Shown in pieces: positions 23,422-29,506 of a stretch of 29,506 nt of DNA. The DNA lies in NCBI GenBank assembly GCA_910588245.1, contig CAJUQP010000043.1:1-29506 (forward strand), written 5' to 3'. The stretch is from an uncultured Muribaculaceae bacterium. GTDB taxonomy: Bacteria; Bacteroidota; Bacteroidia; Bacteroidales; Muribaculaceae. Position 1 is the stretch's first letter, and every line of letters begins with the position of its first letter. The position numbers and the translations under genes are program-made. The notes beneath the pieces were generated by a model. The model was not told the DNA's origin. It worked only from the letters and a program-made list of their open reading frames with translations, and made no database searches.

Positions 23422-24630
23422 ATGTACGATTCAATAAACATCTCAGTTATGAAACTCATTCCCGAAGATCTCCGGAAGGAGATCGAAATCCGCATCGAGG
23501 CCGTACGCAGACATATGTCCAAGGCCGGAGCCGACGCATTGCTCGTGGCCACTAACGCAAATATATATTACACCACCGGACGCTTCTTCCGGGGGTATGT
23601 CTATATACCACTTGAGGGTTCGCCCGTATGGTTCGTCATAAAACCTGATGTCTACGATAGGGAAGACAACGTTGCCGTGATACATAAACCGGAGATGATT
23701 CCCGGGAAACTCTCTGAAATGGGAGTGCCGCTACCCGAAGCGGTTGGGCTTGAGTTTGATGTCCTCACCTATTCTGAGGTCATGCGCCTCAGGGCACTCT
23801 TCCCGCAGGCTCAGCCGGTCAACGGCTCTCCGGCCCTCCGGCTGGCAAGGATGGTTAAGACCCCCTATGAGCTTTCCCTCATGAAGGAAGACGGGATCCA
23901 CCAGGCCGAGGTCTACCGCAGGGTGACCCGTTGCTACAAGGAAGACATGACCGACGTGCAGTTTCAGGTCGAGATAGAGCGTCTCCTCCGTCTGGAGGGA
24001 TGCCTTGGAGCAACCAGAGTCGCAGGCAACCTTATGGATATAAATCTCGGTTCAGTCGTGTCGGGCGACAACGCCGATGTGCCCGGACCATATGATTTCA
24101 CAATGGGTGGCGCCGGCATCGACCCTTCGCTTCCTGTTGGCGCCGACGGCACGACACTGCGCCCCGGGACAACTGTAATGATCGACATGAACGGATCGTT
24201 CAACGGATATCAGACCGACATGACGCGTGTATGGAGTATTGGGGAGATTCCGGAACTCGCCCTCCGGGCACATAAGTGCTCCGTCAGCATACTCCGCGCG
24301 CTTGAGTCAATGGGAACGCCCGGCACACCTGTGGCCTCACTTTATGATAAGGCTGTAAAGATAGTGGAAAATGAGAATCTGACTCACTATTTCATGGGTC
24401 ATCGCCAGCAGGCCAGATTCATTGGCCATGGTGTGGGAATCGAACTCAACGAACAGCCTGTGGTAATGGCCAGAAGCAAAGACTCCCTCCTCGAGAACAT
24501 GACCATAGCTCTCGAACCAAAATTCGTCATCCCCCATGTTGGAGCGGTGGGCGTCGAGAACACCTACGTCGTTACTCCGCAAGGTCTAAGGTCGATCACC
24601 GTATTCCCGGAAGAGATACAGGAACTGTAA
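23422..24630 (+). CDS. M24 family Xaa-Pro peptidase
   Basis: M24 'pita-bread' metallopeptidases remove N-terminal residues before proline, or act on related dipeptides. The 402-residue protein has a creatinase-like N-terminal domain (ADALLVATNANIYYTTGRFF) and a C-terminal catalytic domain with all five expected metal ligands. These are Asp255 (MIDMNG), Asp266 (QTDMTR), His336 (GHGVGIELNE), Glu365 (LEPKF) and Glu379 (VENTYV). No signal peptide is visible, so it is cytoplasmic. ATG 23449 (MKLIPEDLRKEI) is an equally plausible start, because the first nine residues are not family-like. It lies 74 bases after gldH and 22 before the CCA-adding enzyme gene; no promoter or terminator is evident in either gap. 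Confidence 0.9.
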   Translation: MYDSINISVMKLIPEDLRKEIEIRIEAVRRHMSKAGADALLVATNANIYYTTGRFFRGYVYIPLEGSPVWFVIKPDVYDREDNVAVIHKPEMIPGKLSEMGVPLPEAVGLEFDVLTYSEVMRLRALFPQAQPVNGSPALRLARMVKTPYELSLMKEDGIHQAEVYRRVTRCYKEDMTDVQFQVEIERLLRLEGCLGATRVAGNLMDINLGSVVSGDNADVPGPYDFTMGGAGIDPSLPVGADGTTLRPGTTVMIDMNGSFNGYQTDMTRVWSIGEIPELALRAHKCSVSILRALESMGTPGTPVASLYDKAVKIVENENLTHYFMGHRQQARFIGHGVGIELNEQPVVMARSKDSLLENMTIALEPKFVIPHVGAVGVENTYVVTPQGLRSITVFPEEIQEL

Positions 24631-24652
24631 AGATAAAGCGATTTTCTATAAT

Positions 24653-26119
24653 ATGAATTTGAAGAATGATCTTTCCGACCCGGTGTTCGCCACTATTGGT
24701 GCCATAGCCGACTCGATGGGAAGGGAAGTATATGCGGTGGGAGGATTCGTGCGCGATATTTTTCTTCAGCGCCGCTCGAAAGACTACGATTTTGTGACAG
24801 TCGGCTCAGGCATAGAGCTGGCGCAAGCCGTGGCGGAGCATCTTGGAAGAAAGGCTCATCTCTCCGTATTCCCCAATTACGGCACAGCGCAGGTAAAAGT
24901 TCGCGACCTTGAACTTGAATTTGTGGGTGCGCGCAGGGAATCTTATTCGCGCGACTCCCGCAATCCCGTTGTAGAGAATGGCACCCTCGATGATGATATG
25001 CGCCGCCGTGATTTTACAGTCAACGCCATGGCGATATGCCTGAACCGGGATAGGTTTGGTGAGCTTGTCGACCCTTTCAATGGATTGGTAGACCTTAATG
25101 CGGGTATACTTCGCACGCCTCTCGATCCCGACATAACTTTCTCCGACGACCCTCTCCGGATGCTGCGGGCAATCCGATTCGCCACTCAACTCCATGACCT
25201 CGCCGTAAAACTGCCAGACGGCAACGTGCGAAATATATCATTCAGGATCGACGAGGCCACCTTCGACGCGATATTTCGCAACGCTCAGAGAATGGAGATA
25301 ATCACTCGCGAACGCATCAACGACGAGCTTTCTAAGATAATGCGCTCCCCTCTTCCCTCTGTTGGCTGGCGTCTTCTTGATATGGCCGGACTGCTCCCCT
25401 GGGTATTCCCCTCCCTGTTACCTCTCAAGGGGATTGAGATGAAGGAGGGACGCGGACATAAAGATAATTTCTATCATACGCTCCAGGTAGTCGACAATGT
25501 CGCGTCACGCTCCGACAGCGAATGGCTGCGCTGGGCCGCGCTTCTTCACGATATAGCCAAGCCTGCCACAAAACGCTACGACAGCCGCCTCGGATGGACT
25601 TTCCACAACCATAATTTCATCGGGGAGAAAATGATACCACGCATATTCCGCGAGATGAAACTCCCGCTCAATGAGAAGATGAAATATGTGGCACGACTCG
25701 TCGGGCTCCATATGCGACCCCAGTCGGTCGGCGAGGATGGCGTGACGGATTCCGGAGTGCGTCGCCTCATAACTGAGGCGGGTCAGGACATCGACGATCT
25801 GATGGTGCTCGCTGAGAGCGACATCACATCGAAGATACCATCGAAAGTGCGCCGCCAACTTGAAGGATTCCATCGGCTGCGCGACAGGATGCGACAGATC
25901 AAGGATGCTGATGAACTGCGCAATTGGAAAAATCCTGTCGACGGCAATGAGATAATGGATCGGCTCGGAATCCCTCCGGGTCCGGAGATAGCACGTCTGA
26001 AGGAGATGGTGAAGGAAGCTATCATTGAGGGAAGAATACCCTACGAGCATGACGCGGCGTGGAGATATATAGAGGATTCATTCCGCTCGGCCGAAGAAAA
26101 TCCTGAGCCGGCGGAATAG
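24653..26119 (+). CDS. cca: CCA-adding tRNA nucleotidyltransferase with HD domain
   Basis: This enzyme adds or repairs the 3' CCA of tRNAs. The 488-residue protein has the class II polymerase-beta head: GGFVRDIFL (about residue 29), KDYDFVTVG with the two catalytic Asp, and RRRDFTVNAMAI (about 120). RNA-binding helices and an HD domain follow (LLHDIAKPATK, about 296-306; then HNFIGEKM and VGLHMRP). Whether it adds full CCA or only A or CC cannot be read from sequence alone, but no second copy is in the window. The encoded tRNA-Tyr lacks CCA, so this activity is needed. A bidirectional terminator follows 15 bases after the stop. Confidence 0.95.
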   Translation: MNLKNDLSDPVFATIGAIADSMGREVYAVGGFVRDIFLQRRSKDYDFVTVGSGIELAQAVAEHLGRKAHLSVFPNYGTAQVKVRDLELEFVGARRESYSRDSRNPVVENGTLDDDMRRRDFTVNAMAICLNRDRFGELVDPFNGLVDLNAGILRTPLDPDITFSDDPLRMLRAIRFATQLHDLAVKLPDGNVRNISFRIDEATFDAIFRNAQRMEIITRERINDELSKIMRSPLPSVGWRLLDMAGLLPWVFPSLLPLKGIEMKEGRGHKDNFYHTLQVVDNVASRSDSEWLRWAALLHDIAKPATKRYDSRLGWTFHNHNFIGEKMIPRIFREMKLPLNEKMKYVARLVGLHMRPQSVGEDGVTDSGVRRLITEAGQDIDDLMVLAESDITSKIPSKVRRQLEGFHRLRDRMRQIKDADELRNWKNPVDGNEIMDRLGIPPGPEIARLKEMVKEAIIEGRIPYEHDAAWRYIEDSFRSAEENPEPAE

Positions 26120-26134
26120 ACAGTCAAATGAATA

Positions 26135-26183
26135 AATAAGGAATGGCCAGTGGAAATCAATCTCCACTGGCCATTCCCTTATT
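26135..26183. terminator. Bidirectional terminator between cca and tsf
   Basis: GGAATGGCCAGTGGA (26140-26154) pairs perfectly over 15 bases with its complement at 26163-26177 around an 8-base loop. It extends by five A-T-rich pairs past a single bulged C (ATAAA/TTATT region). T-rich flanks occur on both strands, so it can end cca on the plus strand and tsf on the minus strand. Confidence 0.9.
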
Positions 26184-26217
26184 ATCCGTGCCTCCCGGTT
26201 TCGCCGGGAAAACTTTA

Positions 26218-27210
26218 TTAGTCTTCGTTGAGGTTCACACGCTTGAAATCAACTACCACGAGTCCCTTCTGAGTGCTCTCAAGATACTGGCCTACGGTCA
26301 GCTTGGCATCGCGGTGGTATTCCTGCTCCATCAGACAGTTCTCCTTGAAGAACTTGTTGATACGTCCGTTGGCGATGTTCTTGATCATCTGCTCAGGGAG
26401 ATTCCCGGCCTTTGCCTCGGCAGTGGCTTTGGCGATCTCGCGGGCCTTCTGAGCATCTTCTTCAGTAAGCCAGCCCTTGGCGATGTTGGAGTTGATGTGG
26501 TCCTCGCTGTCAACAAGGTTGGGGTTGATGCCGGCCTTTCTGATAGCGGCCTCCACAGCTTTCTTTACCTGCTCCTCCTTAGTCTTCTCCACAGCGATAT
26601 TATACTCGTTGTCGACAAGCTCCTTGGCAACGTGGTCGCGGTCAACAGCCACAGGATTCATGGCAGCTACCTGCATTGCGATCTCCTTGCCTACGGCAGG
26701 ATCAACGCCTTCTATGTTAAGGCCCACGATAGTTGCGAGCTTATTGCCGAGATGGTCGTAGGAAGCTACCGAGGGGGCCTCAACACACTCATATGCGCCA
26801 AGCTCCATCTTCTCACCGGTCTTACCGATCTCATCGGTGATATTTTCCTGTACGCTGCGGCCGTTGAGGTCGAGAGCCTTGACCTCGTCGAGAGTCTTGG
26901 CGGAAGCTGCGACAGCAGCGTCGAGGATGCTCTTCGTAAGGGCACGGAACGACTCGTTCTTGGCAACGAAGTCGGTCTCGCACTTAAGAGCCACGATAGC
27001 GGCGAATCCGGGCTTGGTGGCGCTGAGCACACAGCCCTCTGCGGCCTCGCGATCCTCACGCTTGGCGGCTACTGCCTGACCTTTCTTGCGGATGATCTCG
27101 ATGGCGGCATCAATGTCGCCGTTTGTCTCCGCAAGAGCGTTCTTGCAGTCCATCATGCCTGCGCCGGTCATATGGCGCAGTTTCTTTATATCTTCAATAG
27201 ATACAGCCAT
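26218..27210 (-). CDS. tsf: Translation elongation factor Ts
   Basis: EF-Ts recharges EF-Tu by exchanging GDP for GTP in the cytoplasm. The 330-residue protein has an N-terminal UBA domain (VSIEDIKKLRHMTGAGMMDC) and the conserved CETDFVAKNESF segment that contacts EF-Tu. The core follows with IAMQVAAMNPVAV and a C-terminal HRDAKLTVGQYL region. The length is that of the larger Bacteroidota EF-Ts, with an extra helical insertion after about residue 200. The ATG at 27210 (MAVSIEDI) is preferred over TTG at 27216. It is the last gene of rplM-rpsI-rpsB-tsf, 26 bases after rpsB, and ends before the bidirectional terminator. Confidence 0.97.
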   Translation of the reverse strand: MAVSIEDIKKLRHMTGAGMMDCKNALAETNGDIDAAIEIIRKKGQAVAAKREDREAAEGCVLSATKPGFAAIVALKCETDFVAKNESFRALTKSILDAAVAASAKTLDEVKALDLNGRSVQENITDEIGKTGEKMELGAYECVEAPSVASYDHLGNKLATIVGLNIEGVDPAVGKEIAMQVAAMNPVAVDRDHVAKELVDNEYNIAVEKTKEEQVKKAVEAAIRKAGINPNLVDSEDHINSNIAKGWLTEEDAQKAREIAKATAEAKAGNLPEQMIKNIANGRINKFFKENCLMEQEYHRDAKLTVGQYLESTQKGLVVVDFKRVNLNED

Positions 27211-27236
27211 TGTCAAAAAATAATTAAAGGGTGATT

Positions 27237-28067
27237 TTATTCTGCCGACTCCTCAGCTGCGGGAGCCTCGGCGGGAGCTGCCTCCTTCTGGGCATCGTTG
27301 CGGCGCACGCGACGACGCTTTCCGGGAGTTGCGGCCTCTCCATTCTCCTCCTTGTCCTCAGGAGTGTCGAGTTTCTCGACTTTACGCTCCTCCAGACCCT
27401 CGGCCATGGCATTGCAAACGGCGTCAAGGATAAGCTCGATGCTCTTTGAGGCGTCATCATTTGCGGGGATCACGAAATCGATATTCTCCGGGTTGGAGTT
27501 GGTATCGACGATGCCGAATACAGGAATACCGAGACGGTTGGCCTCAGCAACGGCGATGTGCTCCTTCATGACATCCACGACGAAGAGGGCGCTCGGAAGA
27601 CGTGAGAGGTCGGCTATGGAGCCGAGGTTCTTCTCGAGTTTGGCACGCTGACGTGTGATCTGAAGCTTCTCACGCTTCGAAAGGTTGTCGAATGTGCCGT
27701 CTTTGCTCATCTTGTCGATAGTGGTCATCTTCTTCACAGCCTTACGGATTGTGGGGAAGTTGGTGAGCATACCGCCCGGCCAGCGCTCTGTCACGAAAGG
27801 CATGCCTACAGCGGCAGCCTTGTTCTCGATAGCCTCCTTGGCCTGCTTCTTTGTTGCTACGAAGAGCACCTTCCGACCGCTCTTTGCGATCTGCTTGAGG
27901 GCATTGGCTGCCTCGTCGATCTTAGCTGCGGTCTTATAGAGATCGATGATGTGTATACCGTTACGCTCCATGAAAATATAAGGAGCCATAGCGGGGTTCC
28001 ATTTACGCTTGAGGTGGCCGAAGTGGCATCCGGCCTCGAGGAGTTGGTCAAAAGTGGGTGTTGCCAT
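27237..28067 (-). CDS. rpsB: 30S ribosomal protein S2
   Basis: S2 is a late-assembling protein of the small subunit. The 276-residue protein begins MATPTFDQLLEAGCHFGH and shows NPAMAPYIFMERNGIHIIDL, FVTERWPGGMLTNF and GIPVFGIVDTNSNPE, all diagnostic. Residues after about 228 form an extra tail rich in Glu, Ala, Lys and Arg that is longer than in E. coli S2 and common in Bacteroidota. A 146-base gap with two hairpins separates it from rpsI and could hold an S2 leader. tsf follows after 26 bases. Confidence 0.98.
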   Translation of the reverse strand: MATPTFDQLLEAGCHFGHLKRKWNPAMAPYIFMERNGIHIIDLYKTAAKIDEAANALKQIAKSGRKVLFVATKKQAKEAIENKAAAVGMPFVTERWPGGMLTNFPTIRKAVKKMTTIDKMSKDGTFDNLSKREKLQITRQRAKLEKNLGSIADLSRLPSALFVVDVMKEHIAVAEANRLGIPVFGIVDTNSNPENIDFVIPANDDASKSIELILDAVCNAMAEGLEERKVEKLDTPEDKEENGEAATPGKRRRVRRNDAQKEAAPAEAPAAEESAE

Positions 28068-28139
28068 TTTGAGATTTCATTTAGTGGGCGGTTATATGCC
28101 CTGTGTTTACATTCTTTTAAAATTTCGTTAGAAATCCAA

Positions 28140-28184
28140 CCGACTGGTAGGATCGGAATCATCCTGCCGGTTTAGATACTAAAC
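28140..28184 (-). promoter_or_regulatory. Two hairpins in the rpsI-rpsB gap, candidate S2 leader
   Basis: On the minus strand GTTTAG-TAT-CTAAAC (28184-28170) is followed by CCGGC-AGGAT...ATCCT-ACCA-GTCGG (28170-28140), a ten-pair stem with a 4-base bulge. They lie 73-117 bases before the rpsB ATG. No T run follows closely, so autoregulation by S2 is more attractive than termination, but this is inference. Confidence 0.4.
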
Positions 28185-28213
28185 ATATTAAGCTCTTGAA
28201 GATGGAAACGCCA

Positions 28214-28600
28214 TTAACGTTTCGAGAACTGGAAGCGTTTGCGAGCCTTGGGCTGACCTGGTTTCTTACGCTCTACGGCGCGCGGGTCGCGGGTCATGAA
28301 GCCCTCGGCGCGGAGAGCTGACTTGTCCTCAGGATTGATCTTCACAAGGGCACGGGCGATAGCAAGACGGAGCGCCTCGGCCTGACCTTTGTAGCCACCA
28401 CCATCTATATGGGCGTAGATGTCATATTTCTCAGTAGCCTCGAGAGTGCCGAGAGGCTGCTTCACAATATACTGAAGGATAGAAGAGGGAAAATATACGT
28501 CGATAGGACGCTTGTCGATAACGATATTACCGCTGCCCTCGGTGAGGTAGACTCTGGCTACGGCTGCCTTGCGGCGGCCAATTGCATTAACTTTTTCCAT
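28214..28600 (-). CDS. rpsI: 30S ribosomal protein S9
   Basis: S9 sits in the head of the small subunit, and its C-terminal tail reaches the P-site tRNA. The 128-residue protein has the usual length, with IGRRKAAVARVYL at the start and GGGYKGQAEALRLAIARAL in the middle. It ends KPGQPKARKRFQFSKR; the Arg-rich tail with terminal KR is invariant in the family. It begins 9 bases after rplM, as in most bacteria. Confidence 0.98.
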   Translation of the reverse strand: MEKVNAIGRRKAAVARVYLTEGSGNIVIDKRPIDVYFPSSILQYIVKQPLGTLEATEKYDIYAHIDGGGYKGQAEALRLAIARALVKINPEDKSALRAEGFMTRDPRAVERKKPGQPKARKRFQFSKR

Positions 28601-28609
28601 CTGCTTCTA

Positions 28610-29089
28610 TTATTTCAGTTTGTTGATATCGATTACTTTGGGATTGTTGGCCTCGTGGCCGTGCTCTGCGCCATTATATACATAGAGGTTACGGAGCTGC
28701 TGTGCGCCGAGTGAGCCTTTGGGAAGCATACCCTTCACAACCTTGATGAAGAGGGGATGACGTCCTGCCTTGACAGTGCCCTTAAGCGACTTAGCCATAA
28801 GATCGCCGGGAGTGTATACACGCTGACCGCCGGGATAACCTGTGAAGTGGAGATATTCGCGTGTGTTGAATTTGTCCTTGCTCATCTTCACCTTGTCTGC
28901 ATTGATGATGATCACATTATCACCGCAATCAAGGTTGGGAGTGAAATCGGGTTTGTACTTACCGCGAAGAATCTTAGCCACTTTTGAGCAGAGGCGACCG
29001 AGAACCTGGTCAGTTGCGTCGATAACAACCCACTGCTTCTCGATTGTAGAGGGGGTCGCTGACTTTGTCTTGTAACTTAAAGTATCCAC
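28610..29089 (-). CDS. rplM: 50S ribosomal protein L13
   Basis: L13 is an early assembly protein of the large subunit. The 159-residue protein has WVVIDATDQVLGRLCSKVAK, the NADKVKMSKDK segment, HFTGYPGGQ and KGMLPKGSLGAQQLRNLYVY, all typical. The start codon is GTG at 29089: the resulting MDTLSYKT is the family's usual N-terminus in Bacteroidota, and no ATG fits. It is the first gene of the ribosomal operon, with a promoter at 29241-29271 and a leader of about 145 bases containing a hairpin just before the start. Confidence 0.97.
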   Translation of the reverse strand: MDTLSYKTKSATPSTIEKQWVVIDATDQVLGRLCSKVAKILRGKYKPDFTPNLDCGDNVIIINADKVKMSKDKFNTREYLHFTGYPGGQRVYTPGDLMAKSLKGTVKAGRHPLFIKVVKGMLPKGSLGAQQLRNLYVYNGAEHGHEANNPKVIDINKLK

Positions 29090-29240
29090 TTTGGATTTGA
29101 TGTATTAAAGATTATTCAATGCTGTGCCGTGAAAAACCGGCACAATATTAACCGCCCAACGACTGAGACACAGCGAGAAAGGCCTAAATCGCGCTATGCC
29201 AAGGCAGGGCAGTAAAACAAACTGGAAATAATCGGCACCG
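29090..29240 (-). promoter_or_regulatory. rplM leader with hairpin
   Basis: The leader between the promoter and rplM contains TGTGCCG/CGGCACA (29144-29123 on the minus strand, 8-base loop), ending 33 bases before the GTG start. A second GC-rich part near 29205-29220 (TGCC/GGCA) may fold too. Autogenous control by L13 is known in Bacillus; whether this is a comparable leader is untested. Confidence 0.4.
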
Positions 29241-29271
29241 CAAAATTACAAAAAAATCGCGACTCCACAAA
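29241..29271 (-). promoter_or_regulatory. Promoter of the rplM-rpsI-rpsB-tsf operon
   Basis: The -7 box TAATTTTG (29248-29241) and -33 box TTTG (29271-29268) are separated by 19 bases on the minus strand, matching the Bacteroidota consensus. The start is expected near 29234. Confidence 0.85.
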
Positions 29272-29353
29272 ATAAAATCAGTCTTTCGATAATAGTTTTA
29301 TATATTTTAGCCAAATCCATAAAAACCGTAATCCCTCCTCCTTCCCCCCATCA

Positions 29354-29486
29354 ATTCAAAATTCAAAATTCAAAATTCAACATCCCCCACCACCAATTCA
29401 AAATTCAAAATTCCCCATTCAAAATTCAACATTCAACATCCCCCACCACCAATTCAAAATTCAAAATTCCCCATTCAAAATTAAAA
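29354..29486. repeat. In-register heptamer repeat array (19 units)
   Basis: From 29354 to 29486 the sequence divides into 19 consecutive 7-base units without slippage. They comprise eight... ten-odd units of the ATTCAAA/ATTCAAC type together with ATTCCCC, ATCCCCC, ACCACCA and a final ATTAAAA. A larger unit is nested inside: a 52-base block at 29375-29426 recurs without change at 29431-29482, a period of 56 bases or eight heptamers. No ORF, spacer-repeat structure or transposase is present, so this is a noncoding minisatellite-like array. It lies within a G-free stretch at 29329-29488 on the plus strand. Confidence 0.9.
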
Positions 29487-29506
29487 AAGGGCTGGAAGGA
29501 AAAATC

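Noticed and set aside
26143..27234. 363-codon open frame on the plus strand opposite tsf
   Set aside because: It is a mirror of the codon bias of EF-Ts; it has no start context or domain and crosses the terminator.
29354..29486. CRISPR array
   Set aside because: Units are 7 bases in direct register with no unique spacers, and no cas genes are present.

Overview
The window looks like a chromosomal segment from a Bacteroidales bacterium, most likely of the Muribaculaceae type (inference). Three things point there. Promoters follow the Bacteroidota code TTTG-N19/20-TAnnTTTG, and no Shine-Dalgarno sequences stand out before genes. The gene content is typical of the phylum: an LptD of the Bacteroidota type, GldH, a RicT/PSP1 protein next to RNase Y, DUF4954, and an OmpH-like lipoprotein. 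The order rplM-rpsI-rpsB-tsf is also typical. Almost everything is core housekeeping; no phage, transposase, CRISPR array or obvious horizontally acquired island is visible.

Layout. Positions 1-7816 are read on the minus strand: tRNA-Tyr and a truncated tRNA-Gly from one strong promoter; glmS; a NYN-domain protein with a small lipoprotein; and a three-gene operon pepD - secreted N-acetylmuramidase - pepD that ends in a strong terminator. From about 8000 to 26119 the genes are on the plus strand. They are a tiny membrane protein with an OmpH-like lipoprotein; hflX with a DUF4954 beta-helix protein; rpsA (six S1 domains); ilvE with an HD-domain protein; lptD (TTG start); a coiled-coil protein with zapA; a structured spacer; rny, ricT and gldH; then an M24 peptidase and the CCA-adding enzyme. 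A bidirectional terminator at 26135-26183 separates this block from the converging minus-strand operon rplM-rpsI-rpsB-tsf.

How the genes work together. Translation and RNA biology dominate: tRNAs without an encoded CCA and the enzyme that adds it, five translation proteins (L13, S9, S1, S2, EF-Ts), HflX for stalled ribosomes, and RNase Y beside RicT, its specificity partner in Firmicutes. Envelope biogenesis is the second theme: GlmS (UDP-GlcNAc supply), LptD (LPS export), the OmpH-like lipoprotein, the muramidase, ZapA and GldH.

The most unusual sequence is at the right edge. A 133-base array of 19 in-register heptamers, most of them ATTCAAA variants, lies inside a 160-base stretch without a single G on the plus strand, upstream of the rplM promoter. 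Other points worth a check are the foldable zapA-rny spacer with competing pairing partners, the rny-ricT linkage, and the muramidase flanked by two M20 dipeptidases.
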